64,000 nt of DNA, taken from Lysinibacillus sp. G4S2. GTDB taxonomy: Bacteria > Bacillota > Bacilli > Bacillales_A > Planococcaceae. This document shows, piece by piece, positions 17,662-26,456 of this stretch. Positions within the stretch are counted from its first letter, which is position 1; every line of letters starts with the position of its first letter. Under the pieces are notes generated by a model. The model was not told where the DNA came from. It did no database searches and worked only from the letters and a program-made list of their open reading frames with translations. A program made the translations under genes and the position numbers. The DNA lies in assembly GCF_030348505.1 (NCBI RefSeq), contig NZ_JAUCFJ010000002.1, forward strand, positions 1,058,001 to 1,122,000, in the 5' to 3' direction.

Positions 17662-17706
17662 AAAAAAAGATGCATTGCAAAATTACTTTGCGATGCATCT
17701 TTTTTG
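17662..17706 (+). terminator. Terminator downstream of mprF
   Basis: Perfect arms AAAAAAAGATGCATTGC and GCGATGCATCTTTTTT around a short loop. The 21-bp array begins about 50 bp beyond it. Confidence 0.85.
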
Positions 17707-17758
17707 ATGGGTTTTTATCATCGGAAGAATGGACACCAACGCAGGTAGAACAGTGGAC

Positions 17759-18440
17759 ATCGCTGATAAAAGTGTCGGAATCGCTGATAAAACCTCGAAC
17801 ATCGCTGATAAAAGAGCCGGAATCGCTGATAAAACCTCGAACATCGCTGATAAAAGAGCTGGAATCGCTGATAAAACTTCGAACATCGCTGATAAAACCT
17901 CAAACACCGCTGATAAAAGTGTTAGGATCGCTGATAAAGCATCGAACATCGGTGATAAAAGTGTTAGGATCGCTGATAAAACCTCAAACATCGCTGATAA
18001 AAGTGTGGGAATCGCTGATAAAAGGGCTAGAATCGCTGATAAAACCCCGAACATCGCTGATAAAAGGGCTAGAATCGCTGATAAAACCCCGAACATCGCT
18101 GATAAAAGGGCTAGAATCGCTGATAAAACCCCGAACACCGCTGATAAAAGTGTCAGAATCGCTGATAAAACCCCGAACATCGCTGATAAAAGGGCTAGAA
18201 TCGCTGATAAAACCCCGAACATCGCTGATAAAAGGGCTAGAATCGCTGATAAAACCCCGAACATCGCTGATAAAAGTGTCAGAATCGCTGATAAAACCTC
18301 AAACATCGCTGATAAAAGTGTCGGAATCGCTGATAAAACCTCGAACATCGCTGATAAAAGGACGAGAATCGCTGATAAAACCTCGAACATCGCTGATAAA
18401 AGTGTCAGAATCGCTGATAAAACCTCAAACATCGCTGATA
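17759..18440. repeat. 21-bp tandem array A (33 units)
   Basis: Thirty-three copies of ATCGCTGATAAAA plus an 8-bp variable part, spaced exactly 21 bp from 17759 to the last unit at 18431 (672 bp = 32 x 21, no indels). The 8-bp parts alternate mainly between CCTCGAAC / CCCCGAAC and GTGTCGGA / GGGCTAGA types, giving a 42-bp higher-order period. Because 21 is divisible by 3, three reading frames stay open across it (repeats IADKTSN, SLIKPRT, ALLSAMF). The right edge runs into CACGGAAATCAACCCCACGT, the right arm of the MITE-like family. Confidence 0.97.
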
Positions 18441-18593
18441 CACGGAAATCAACCCCACGTTTTGATAAAGAGTCTAAAAATTGTAAATTTATATTTGATT
18501 TACCATTGTAGCTTTGCAATAATAGAGAAAATTTTAATTCTAGATATAAGATTACTAGTAAAAATTGAAACTTATTAAGGGGAGGGAGCTAGT

Positions 18594-19559
18594 TTGCGTA
18601 TTCCGAATAAATTAACAGTAGGCGATGAGATACGCGTTATCGCACCTAGTCGTAGCGCAGCAATCATAACAGAGGAAGGCGTTGATCAAACAAAGAAAAA
18701 ACTTGAAGAGTTAGGCTTTACTGTATCATATGGGCGTCATATTTTTGAATGTGATCTTCAACATTCATCATCAATTGAGCATCGAGTTTCTGATATTCAT
18801 GATGCCTTCCGTGATGATAATGTGAAGGCTGTATTAACAGTCATTGGTGGTTTTAACTGTAATGAGATATTACCCTATTTAGATTACGACATGAGAGCAA
18901 ATAACCCAAAAATACTTTGTGGTTTCAGTGATATCACCGCTTTAGCAACCGCTATTACGAAAAAATGTGGATTTATTACGTATTCGGGGCCACATTTTTC
19001 TAGCTTTCTTATGGAACAAGCACAAGACTATCAGTTATCCTATTTTCAAAAATGCTTAATGGGAAATAAGCCATATACGATTAAAGCATCAAGCATTTGG
19101 AGTGATGATGCATGGTATTTAGATCAACAAAATCGGCATTTTGAAGCGGCTAGCTGGAAGGTATACTCTGATGGAGAAGCAAGTGGACAATTATTTGGTG
19201 GGAATTTATGTACATTAAATCTACTTCAAGGTACACCATATATGCCTGATTTATCGGATAGTATTTTATTTGTAGAGGATGATGAACTAGTTACTCCAGA
19301 AATATTTGCCCGTGATTTTACCTCATTATTACAAGCTACTACTAATATTAAAGGTATTGCGATAGGGCGTTTTCAAAGAGCTTCTAAAATGACAGAGCAG
19401 CAACTACATTTTATTTTAGATAAACACCAAAGTTTAAGGGAAATCCCGATTATTTATGATGTGGACTTTGGACATACACAGCCAATTTTTACGTTTCCTA
19501 TCGGTGGAGAAATTCAAATGAACACGAAAGATTTCATCATACATGTTACTAAATTTTAG
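18594..19559 (+). CDS. LD-carboxypeptidase, S66 family (MccF-like)
   Basis: A 321-aa S66 serine peptidase of the murein tetrapeptide LD-carboxypeptidase/MccF group. The nucleophile elbow is GFSDIT (Ser112); the catalytic Glu probably lies in FVEDDELVTPE and the His in DFGHTQPIFTFPIGG near residue 300. No signal peptide, so cytoplasmic: recycling of peptidoglycan tetrapeptides, or hydrolysis of microcin C-like aminoacyl nucleotides. The start is TTG at 18594 with GGGGAGGGAG 6 nt upstream. A GNAT gene follows 19 bp later, so they may be co-transcribed. Confidence 0.86.
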   Translation: MRIPNKLTVGDEIRVIAPSRSAAIITEEGVDQTKKKLEELGFTVSYGRHIFECDLQHSSSIEHRVSDIHDAFRDDNVKAVLTVIGGFNCNEILPYLDYDMRANNPKILCGFSDITALATAITKKCGFITYSGPHFSSFLMEQAQDYQLSYFQKCLMGNKPYTIKASSIWSDDAWYLDQQNRHFEAASWKVYSDGEASGQLFGGNLCTLNLLQGTPYMPDLSDSILFVEDDELVTPEIFARDFTSLLQATTNIKGIAIGRFQRASKMTEQQLHFILDKHQSLREIPIIYDVDFGHTQPIFTFPIGGEIQMNTKDFIIHVTKF

Positions 19560-19578
19560 AAAGAAAGGAGTCAATAAA

Positions 19579-20079
19579 ATGTTAATAAGGGAAGCAAAAA
19601 TAGAAGATGCTGAACAAATAATAGCTGTTATGAAAAATGCGGAAGAGTCTAATTTTATGTTATTCGGGCCAGGTGAACGACAGTTAGAAGCTGAACAATT
19701 TACTAGATTTATTGAGAATATTAACAATAGCAGTCATTCAGCATTATTTATAGCTGAAATAGATCAGACAGTGGTCGGTTATTTAATTGTTCAAGGGAGT
19801 ACACCATCTAGACTTTCACATCGAGCCTATATTGTCATTGGCATTCATAGTGAGTATAGAGGAAGAAAAATTGGCACTGCATTATTTGGCCACTTAGACG
19901 ATTGGGCAAAAGAGAAGGGCATTCATCGTTTGGAACTTACAGTAATGGTGAGTAATACTGCAGGCATAGCTTTATATAAAAAAATGGGGTTTGAAGTTGA
20001 GGGAACTAAAAGACATTCCCTATATGTTGATGGTGAATATATGGACGAGTATTACATGTCAAAATTATTTAACGTTTAA
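19579..20079 (+). CDS. GNAT-family N-acetyltransferase
   Basis: A 166-aa acetyltransferase with the acetyl-CoA loop HSEYRGRKIGTALF (motif A) and the C-terminal NTAGIALYKKMGFEVEGTKRHSLYVDGEYMDEYYM, typical of RimI/YhhY-like enzymes acting on small amines or protein N-termini. The longer frame from 19543 overlaps the previous gene; the ATG at 19579 is chosen because AAAGGAG lies 8 nt upstream. It probably shares a transcript with the LD-carboxypeptidase. The substrate is unknown. Confidence 0.88.
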   Translation: MLIREAKIEDAEQIIAVMKNAEESNFMLFGPGERQLEAEQFTRFIENINNSSHSALFIAEIDQTVVGYLIVQGSTPSRLSHRAYIVIGIHSEYRGRKIGTALFGHLDDWAKEKGIHRLELTVMVSNTAGIALYKKMGFEVEGTKRHSLYVDGEYMDEYYMSKLFNV

Positions 20080-20158
20080 GAAACACAAATCGAATTAAAA
20101 GTACTACCTATTGCAAAAATGTCTATAGTACGAGGCGTGATTGTAAACTAAATAAGTA

Positions 20159-20186
20159 GAGCCTTGTTGAATTTTCAGCAAGGCTC
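20159..20186. terminator. Bidirectional terminator between convergent GNAT genes
   Basis: GAGCCTTG ... CAAGGCTC with a 12-nt loop. The hairpin covers the last codons of the minus-strand gene and has T-rich sequence on the plus side. Confidence 0.65.
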
Positions 20187-20937
20187 AATCTTTGTAAAAT
20201 AATCATTGTCAATAATAGCATACATTTTCACATTTTGATGATTACCCTTAACAAACATACTTTTTCGTAACAGACCCTCATAAAGCATACCCGATTTTTC
20301 CATTACTTTTTGGGAACCGATATTTTCTTCAAAGCACCTTGCTTGGATTCGAACTAACTTTAACTCATTAAATCCATAGTCAATCAATTTTTTTGTTGCT
20401 TCAGTCGTAATTCCTTGATTCCAATATTCTTCAGAAAGAACATAACCAATCTCCGCAAATTTATGCTGATCATTAATTGAAACAAAGTCAATAGTGCCAA
20501 TCAATTTCTGCTCATATTCAATGCCCCATAATAGGTGTTTGCCTTGTTTATACCAGTTTAAAATTAATTCAATAAACTCTTTTGTATCGTCTAAACTTTT
20601 ATGTGCATCCCATGTAACATAGCGTGCTACATTTTCGCAGGAAGCATAATCAATTTCGCCTTGGCGTAATTGCGTCCGGATTTTGAATTGTGCCCGCACA
20701 ATTCATTCCTTTCAAAATCCGTGACATCCGCCGGAGGCTTTATCTTCATTCAGTAGGTATTTGGATACCCACTAAAAAGGAACCACATCAGCATTCATCT
20801 CACCACCTTTAGAGGTGGGAATCTTCTACTGAATGAAGATAAAACATTGCTTCTAAATCATTTGAAGAAATCGGTCTTAATGTTAGTCTTGTTGTTTTTA
20901 AAACAGGTATGGTTTGTTTAAAAATGTTGTCGCTCAC
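20175..20937 (-). pseudogene. RimJ/RimL-type GNAT acetyltransferase interrupted by a small mobile element
   Basis: The N-terminal piece starts at GTG 20937 (ribosome site AAAGGAGGGG) and reads MSDNIFKQTIPVLKTTRLTL, then RPISSNDLEAMF, a normal RimJ-family beginning, until about 20846. It then enters the structured element and meets a stop. The remainder resumes about 200 bp later as YASCENVARYVTWDAHKSLD and continues normally through GYVLSEEYWNQGITTEATK to the stop at 20175. A GTG inside the element (20699) could restart translation of the C-terminal part (174 aa), but residues of the first beta strand would be lost. Most likely inactive. Confidence 0.8.
20649..20846 (-). mobile_element. Small structured mobile element inserted in the GNAT gene
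   Basis: Bounded by the two coding halves of the GNAT gene, about 198 bp. On the minus strand it opens with TATCTTCATTCAGTAG, carries a hairpin around CCACCTCTAAAGGTGG, returns with CTACTGAATGAAGATA to close a 16-bp outer stem, then CGGCGGATGTCACGGATTTT, and ends in CCGGACGCAATTACGCC and GAAATTGAT. The same order of parts occurs at 25439-25578. No protein is encoded, so it would need help in trans. Confidence 0.75.
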
Positions 20938-21099
20938 AAAACCCCTCCTTTATTTGTGAAAGCATTTTAATGTAATTTATTATAACAAGATTTGTTAAAT
21001 ATTGTTAAGGCTTTTTTAAAATATTGAGAGGGGGGCTTGTTTAGTAGTTTGTAATCTATATTTAAAAGTGTTAACTTATGAACTTGGTGATTTTAAACA

Positions 21100-21318
21100 A
21101 CGCCTCAATCCTTCGTGACCAACACCGTCGCTGCCGCTTTGCACTCCGCTTTCGCGCAAAAAACATATGTTGCCCCAAGTGGCTCATCGGACACCCTCAG
21201 GAAGCTTTGCTCTGTGCGAAAGCGACAAATGTTTTATCTGCGCGAAAGCGAAGCGGCAGCGACAAAAACGCCCAGCCGTAACGGAAATCACCCCCACGTT
21301 ATGCTAATGAGTCATAAA
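21100..21318. repeat. Dispersed MITE-like repeat, partial copy
   Basis: It contains CCTTCGTGACCAACACCGTC, AAGTGGCTCATCGGACACCC, AGGAAGCTTTGCTC, repeated GCGAAAGCGAAGCG blocks and the right arm ACGGAAATCACCCCCACGTT. Terminal repeats are decayed. It lies between the broken GNAT gene and the RND pump; frames across it are not genes. Confidence 0.7.
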
Positions 21319-21371
21319 AATAAAAATAATGTAGTTTGTATAAATGACGGTAATGCTCCATCAAATTATAG

Positions 21372-21406
21372 AAATAAGGGCCCCCTTCATAGGAGAGCCC
21401 TTATTT
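21372..21406 (-). terminator. Terminator of the RND pump gene
   Basis: AAATAAGGGC pairs with GCCCTTATTT 12 bp after the pump's stop codon (minus strand). Confidence 0.75.
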
Positions 21407-21418
21407 TACATGTAATTA

Positions 21419-24400
21419 TTAATTTTCTTCAATATCTTTTCGGTTTTTCTTTAACATTTTAGATAACATTTCATAGACGATTGGTACAACTACTAATGTT
21501 AATAATGTCGAAGATAGTAAACCACCAATTACAGTAATTGCTAGGTCTTTTGAAATTAGACCACTGCCACCACCGCCGAGTGCCATTGGGATCATCGCTC
21601 CGATTGTTGCAATGGCTGTCATTAGAATTGGGCGTAAACGAGTGGCACCTGCTTCTAAAATGGCCTCCCGCATAACGAGTCCGTCGCGTTCCATATGGAT
21701 AATGCGGTCTACTAATACGATGGCATTTGTTACAACGATACCAATCAGCATTAAGAGTCCCATCATAACAGAAACAGAAATTGTTTGATTTGTGACAAAC
21801 AAGCCGACAAATGCCCCAATTACTGCGAATGGTAGTGAGAACAGAATAGCGAATGGTGCTAAACCTTCACCGAATGTTACTACTAGAATGAAGTACACGA
21901 TAGCGATTGCAGCTAACATAGCAATTCCAAGCTGTGTAAATGTTTCTTGCATATCTGCAGCCACACCTGCAACACCTGTCGTTACACCTTTAGGTAAATC
22001 TAATTTATCGATCTTTTTATCAGTAGCAGCAGTTACTTTTGAAATATCTTCTTCAGTAATCGTACCAGAAACTGTTGCGTAATATTCGCCCTTAGAGCGA
22101 GATAATGAATTAAGCGTAGTGCCTTCTTCTACCTTTACTAATTCACCGATTGTCATTGTTGTGCCTAAAGCGGTCTTGATTTCAGTAGCTAATACATCAT
22201 CAAGAGAAGTAGCCGCTGCCTTTGCTTCACGTTGTACAATGACATCAATATCTTCACCATCATATTTGACTGATGTTAAAACTTCTGGTGATGTATTGGC
22301 GTTCAAGGCCATTACAATTTGAGCAGTAGTTAAACCATATTGTAGAACATTCTTTTGATCTACTTTTAAGGTATGCTCAACATATGGATCTTCATTATTA
22401 GATTTAATGTCTTCTAAGCCATCAACTTCTTTTAATGCACCTTCGACTTGTTTCACAGCATCACGAAGCTTATCTAAGTCCTCACTATATAATGAGTAGC
22501 TTACTTCATTTGAAGACCCAGACATTGACGAGAAGTTTTGAGATTTCCATTTTCCTGATTGACCAATGTTAGCTATATAGTCTTCTACTTCTTTACGTGC
22601 TTCAGGGAAGTCCTCCATATCTGGATCAAAGATGAGGTACATTAATGCACCACCAGCGCCGCCGCCCATCATCGTTGCAGCAGGATCAACATTTTTAGGG
22701 TCATTGATAGAGACTTGTAAAATATCAATATCTTTGCGTTTCATTAATTCTTTTTCTACTGTTGCCACATTTGCTTCTGTATCTTTCATTAGCTCGCCTG
22801 TAGCAGGTGTATACGATAAGTACATCACCTTTTCTTCTTGAGAGCCCATGAAGCTGAAGCCGATGAGTGGTGTTAATGCAAGAGAACCAACAAGCAGTAC
22901 AATCGCTATAACCGATGTAATGATCTTATGGTTTAATGCTTTTTCTAGTACACCTTTATACCAAGTAGCTAGTTTACCAACTTCTTTATGCTGACTTTCT
23001 TTTTTCTCACCGTATAATTTTTTACGGAATAGGAAGTGAGATAAAGCTGGAACTATTGTAATCGCCACGATTAATGAAGCACCTAGCGCAAATGACATTG
23101 TTAACGCAAACGGCATGAATAATTCGCCAACCATACCACCTACAAAAATTAAAGGAGCGAAAACTGCTACAGTTACTAATGTAGAAGAAAGGATTGGTTT
23201 GAACATTTCAAGTGTCGCTTCACGAATAAGGGCACGACCGGTTAATTTTTCTTCTTTTAAATGGATACGTCGATAAATATTTTCAACAACTACAATGGAG
23301 TCATCAATTACACGACCAATTGCTACGGTAATCGCACCGAGGGTCATAATGTTTAATGTGATATCCATCCAGTTTAATAGTAGTAAAGCCATGAATATTG
23401 AAACTGGGATAGAGATAATTGAAATAATTGTTGATTTGAAATCACGTAAGAATAGTAAAATAATTAGTACGGCAATTGCGCCACCAAATACTGCTTTTTC
23501 AATCATTGTGAAGACTGAATCTTCAATCGGAGCACCTTGGTCAAGTGAGATTTCCACTTTTAAGCCGTCTATTAATTTTTCTTCTTCTTTAATGAGATCC
23601 TTTACAGCATTTACGACTGTTACCGTATTTGCATCTTGGCTTTTAACAATTTGAATAGCAATCGCATCTTTACCATTTGTACGTGATACAGATTGTACTT
23701 TACCTTCTACTTCAATCGTTGCAATATCACCTAAGCGAACGAATGGAGAAGGGTTTGCGGCTGAAGGTGTAACTGGGATTAATAAGTTTTTTAATTCATC
23801 TACAGATTTAACTTTACCGTCTACCGAAACAGCTTGCTCGCCGACAGTAAATTGATATAAACCGAGTGAAAGTGACATATCACTTGCTTGAATCATTTGC
23901 TGAACTGATTCTTCTGTTAAGCCGAGCTCAGCCATTTTCTTTTCATCATATTTAAATGACACTTGATTAATGTGCTGACCTGTAATGGTTGCAGAAGCAA
24001 CACCATCAATTTTTTCGATTTTAGGAAGTAAAATGTCTTCTACCGTTGATGTTAATTCAACAATATCTTCCTTAGAGCTACTAACTGATAAAGCCACAAC
24101 AGGCATCATATTCATACTGATGGCCATAATTGTTGGCTTTTGAGCACCTTCAGGTAATTTTACATTATCTAAAGCGGACTCTAATTGGCGCTTTTTCTCA
24201 TCCATATCAATGCCGTAGTCATATTCAACTTGAACTTGTGCTACGTTTGAAGAGGATGTTGAGTAAACGGCCTTAACATCCTCTAAGCCTTCGATTGATT
24301 TTTCAAATGGAATGGAAAGTTCATTCATGATCTGTTCAGGTGTTGCGCCGGGATAAACACCCATAACAATTAAATATGGTATAGAAATATCAGGTATGGA

Positions 24401-24508
24401 TTCCATTTTCATTTTTGTACCTGAATAAATACCGGAGACAGTGATGATAATTGTTAATAGCCACACTGCCAATTTGTTTTTCAATACGAAATTAACTAAA
24501 CCTTTCAC
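21419..24508 (-). CDS. swrC: RND-family efflux transporter, SwrC/AcrB type
   Basis: A 1029-aa proton-driven efflux permease with twelve membrane helices in two halves (TM1 at residues 12-30; groups near 335-480 and 855-1020) and two large extracellular loops. The essential TM4 Asp pair is in GAITVAIGRVIDDSIVVVEN. Gram-positive members such as B. subtilis SwrC (YerP) expel surfactin and other amphiphiles without an outer-membrane partner. A divergent TetR gene and a palindrome at 24558-24571 suggest substrate-induced control. The family is certain; the symbol is by resemblance only. Confidence 0.88.
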   Translation of the reverse strand: MKGLVNFVLKNKLAVWLLTIIITVSGIYSGTKMKMESIPDISIPYLIVMGVYPGATPEQIMNELSIPFEKSIEGLEDVKAVYSTSSSNVAQVQVEYDYGIDMDEKKRQLESALDNVKLPEGAQKPTIMAISMNMMPVVALSVSSSKEDIVELTSTVEDILLPKIEKIDGVASATITGQHINQVSFKYDEKKMAELGLTEESVQQMIQASDMSLSLGLYQFTVGEQAVSVDGKVKSVDELKNLLIPVTPSAANPSPFVRLGDIATIEVEGKVQSVSRTNGKDAIAIQIVKSQDANTVTVVNAVKDLIKEEEKLIDGLKVEISLDQGAPIEDSVFTMIEKAVFGGAIAVLIILLFLRDFKSTIISIISIPVSIFMALLLLNWMDITLNIMTLGAITVAIGRVIDDSIVVVENIYRRIHLKEEKLTGRALIREATLEMFKPILSSTLVTVAVFAPLIFVGGMVGELFMPFALTMSFALGASLIVAITIVPALSHFLFRKKLYGEKKESQHKEVGKLATWYKGVLEKALNHKIITSVIAIVLLVGSLALTPLIGFSFMGSQEEKVMYLSYTPATGELMKDTEANVATVEKELMKRKDIDILQVSINDPKNVDPAATMMGGGAGGALMYLIFDPDMEDFPEARKEVEDYIANIGQSGKWKSQNFSSMSGSSNEVSYSLYSEDLDKLRDAVKQVEGALKEVDGLEDIKSNNEDPYVEHTLKVDQKNVLQYGLTTAQIVMALNANTSPEVLTSVKYDGEDIDVIVQREAKAAATSLDDVLATEIKTALGTTMTIGELVKVEEGTTLNSLSRSKGEYYATVSGTITEEDISKVTAATDKKIDKLDLPKGVTTGVAGVAADMQETFTQLGIAMLAAIAIVYFILVVTFGEGLAPFAILFSLPFAVIGAFVGLFVTNQTISVSVMMGLLMLIGIVVTNAIVLVDRIIHMERDGLVMREAILEAGATRLRPILMTAIATIGAMIPMALGGGGSGLISKDLAITVIGGLLSSTLLTLVVVPIVYEMLSKMLKKNRKDIEEN

Positions 24509-24557
24509 CTTTACACCTACCCTTTATTGACTTACTAATTTCAATTATTTATACTAA

Positions 24558-24571
24558 TGACTAATTGGTCA
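24558..24571. promoter_or_regulatory. TetR-type operator between the pump and its regulator
   Basis: TGACTAATTGGTCA is an inverted repeat with 12 of 14 positions symmetrical, the TGAC-N6-GTCA form common for TetR-family operators. It lies in the 99-bp gap between divergent starts, where one site could control both genes. Confidence 0.6.
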
Positions 24572-24607
24572 CTTGTCAATGAAATACATTAGGAGAGAAT
24601 TAAAAGT

Positions 24608-25441
24608 ATGTTAAAAAAGCAATTAATTATGGAAAAAGCATTAGAGTTATTCTCGGAACAAGGATTTGAAGCTACATCTGTACAGCAAATTACAGAACGA
24701 TGTGGAATTTCAAAAGGAGCATTTTATTTATCTTTTAAAACAAAGGACGAACTTCTTTTTTCGATGGTAGAGTACTATCTACAGCAACTTGTTACCGAAA
24801 TTGACCATGTAGTCAGAAGTTCGCTTAGTAAAGATGTCAAAATTGTTGAGTTTTACAAAAGTGTTTTTCAAGCATTTAAAAAACATTCTGCATCTGCCCG
24901 CGTTTTTTTTAATGAGAAACTTCTTTTTACAAAAAAGGAATTGCTCCAAAAAATAAGTGCTTATGATGCGGATATGTCAAAGTCGATCATCTATATGCTT
25001 GAGCAACTATATCGGGATGAACTAAGCAAGACAAAATATGATGTTATGTACTGCATTAAAGGATTTATGAAGAGTTATGCAGAACTTTGTATTTTTTCCG
25101 ATATACCATTAGATTTAGATCAATTGGCAAAATCTTTAGCAGAAAAGACGGATATTATAGCACGGTATACAACGATTCCTTTTATCACAGAAGAGCTTGT
25201 TCAATTGACAGCAAAACCATGTAATGAAGAAGTTACAAAGGAATCTTTGTTACAATTAATCGATCAACACCTAAGTGACTTAGAGGAGTCAATTGAACGC
25301 GAGTCTCTTGAATTGCTAAAATCTCAACTTGAAAATCTAACCTATAGTAAACCAATTGTAAAAGGTTTAATCGAAAATTTACGCTTACAGCCAGAGTGTA
25401 GATGGGTTGCTTATGGATTAACGAAATATTTTAAAATTTAA
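24608..25441 (+). CDS. TetR/AcrR-family transcriptional regulator
   Basis: A 277-aa regulator. The N-terminal TetR helix-turn-helix (about residues 5-50; ALELFSEQGFEATSVQQITE, CGISKGAFYLSFKTKDELL) is followed by an all-helical ligand domain longer than usual, since most TetR proteins are about 190-220 aa. The extra ~60 residues (SDLEESIERESLELLKSQLE) look like a helical extension for dimerisation. Divergent from the RND pump, so a probable local repressor. ATG 24608 follows AGGAGAG. Its stop codon abuts a copy of the structured element. Confidence 0.9.
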   Translation: MLKKQLIMEKALELFSEQGFEATSVQQITERCGISKGAFYLSFKTKDELLFSMVEYYLQQLVTEIDHVVRSSLSKDVKIVEFYKSVFQAFKKHSASARVFFNEKLLFTKKELLQKISAYDADMSKSIIYMLEQLYRDELSKTKYDVMYCIKGFMKSYAELCIFSDIPLDLDQLAKSLAEKTDIIARYTTIPFITEELVQLTAKPCNEEVTKESLLQLIDQHLSDLEESIERESLELLKSQLENLTYSKPIVKGLIENLRLQPECRWVAYGLTKYFKI

Positions 25442-25578
25442 CTTCTTTCAGCATTGATCTCACCACTATAGGCGGTGAGATCAATGTGGTTTTAAGTCGC
25501 TTTTCAGCGGGGGTCCAAACATCCGCTGAAAGAAGTTAAAGCCGAATCTGGACGCAATTATGCCGAGGTATAATTGAT
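25439..25578 (+). mobile_element. Small structured mobile element, second copy
   Basis: It starts at the TetR stop codon. The outer stem AACTTCTTTCAGC (25440-25452) / GCTGAAAGAAGTT (25525-25537) encloses the hairpin GATCTCACC...GGTGAGATC and the segment GGGGGTCCAAACATCCGC. It ends with TCTGGACGCAATTATGCCGA and GGTATAATTGAT. Part order matches the element in the GNAT gene, but stem sequences differ and pair within each copy, so the structure is kept by compensating changes. Confidence 0.72.
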
Positions 25579-25631
25579 CTATAGGGATAGAATTGTTCAC
25601 TAACGGGGTGAACAATTCTATTTTTTTATCT

Positions 25632-26456
25632 TTATTCAATGCTGGCACAATTCATAATCCGGACGTATTGTTTATCTGCTGAGTCTAAATTGACTGGTAG
25701 TAACTGTAGTGCTTCCTCTGAACTGTTAAAAGGCTGTTGAATCCATAATAATCGTTCAAGGAAATTTTTCACATCATTTGGTAGAGCCAATTCTTCTTGC
25801 CAAGGTTTTTCTTTATTTGTAGAAGGTTTGTAGCTTGAGTAAAGTAAATATAATAAAAAATGACCAACAAAATATAAATCGCTAATATGATTTTCGGCTC
25901 GCTTTGGGTTTTGGATTGAAGAGAAATCCACATTTTTTTTAACGGAAGCAAGGCCGAAATCAATAATATACAATTGTTGATTGGCAAATAAAATATTAGG
26001 GATACGTAAATCTCGATGTACTATGCCATTTTCATGTAAAACAATTATTTGTTGCAATAGTTGTTTCGTGATTAAAAGCGACTCAGAGATTGTGAATGTT
26101 TGGCCTTCGTCAAAAATGAGCTGTTCAAATGTTTGGCCATTTATATAATCCATAATAAAAAAAGGTATGTTTTGAATAGTGCCTGTTAATTGAATAGACG
26201 GAATACTAGACATTGTTAAACGCTGGAGAATTTCAATTTCCTGCATAAATTTATTTTTCGTTTTTTTATGACGACGATGTTTTAAACGCAGGCATTTTAA
26301 AACATAAAGCTTTCTCGTGGATTTTTCTTCTATTAAATATGTTCGACCGTATGAGCCGAAACCAAGAAATTTAACAAAAGCGAAATTTTGCTGCTCTGTT
26401 ATATACTGTTGAACTTCTTGATCAAAACGTTTTTCTAATAATTGATTCCACCACAT
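25632..26456 (-). CDS. Small serine/threonine protein kinase
   Basis: A 274-aa Hanks-type kinase consisting of the catalytic domain only, with no membrane helix or PASTA repeats, so cytoplasmic. Glycine loop GFGSYGRTY (32-40), ATP-binding K54 in YVLKCL, catalytic loop IVHRDLRIPN (D149) and DFG D166 in IIDFGLAS. The APE segment is not obvious and the C-lobe is short (typical kinases 280-300 aa), as in B. subtilis YbdM. Its ATG overlaps by one base the stop of a 59-aa His/Ser-rich protein (TAATG), implying coupled synthesis and a possible functional pair. Confidence 0.85.
   Translation of the reverse strand: MWWNQLLEKRFDQEVQQYITEQQNFAFVKFLGFGSYGRTYLIEEKSTRKLYVLKCLRLKHRRHKKTKNKFMQEIEILQRLTMSSIPSIQLTGTIQNIPFFIMDYINGQTFEQLIFDEGQTFTISESLLITKQLLQQIIVLHENGIVHRDLRIPNILFANQQLYIIDFGLASVKKNVDFSSIQNPKRAENHISDLYFVGHFLLYLLYSSYKPSTNKEKPWQEELALPNDVKNFLERLLWIQQPFNSSEEALQLLPVNLDSADKQYVRIMNCASIE

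Noticed and set aside
17759..18440. CRISPR array
   Set aside because: Repeats are 13 bp with only 8-bp tails of a few recurring types. There are no unique 30-40-bp spacers and no cas genes in the window.
17670..18578. Long open frames of 260-302 aa (IADKTSN and SLIKPRT repeats) as secreted or repeat proteins
   Set aside because: They exist in several frames on both strands only because the repeat unit is 21 bp, divisible by three. There is no ribosome site at a sensible start and no non-repetitive domain.
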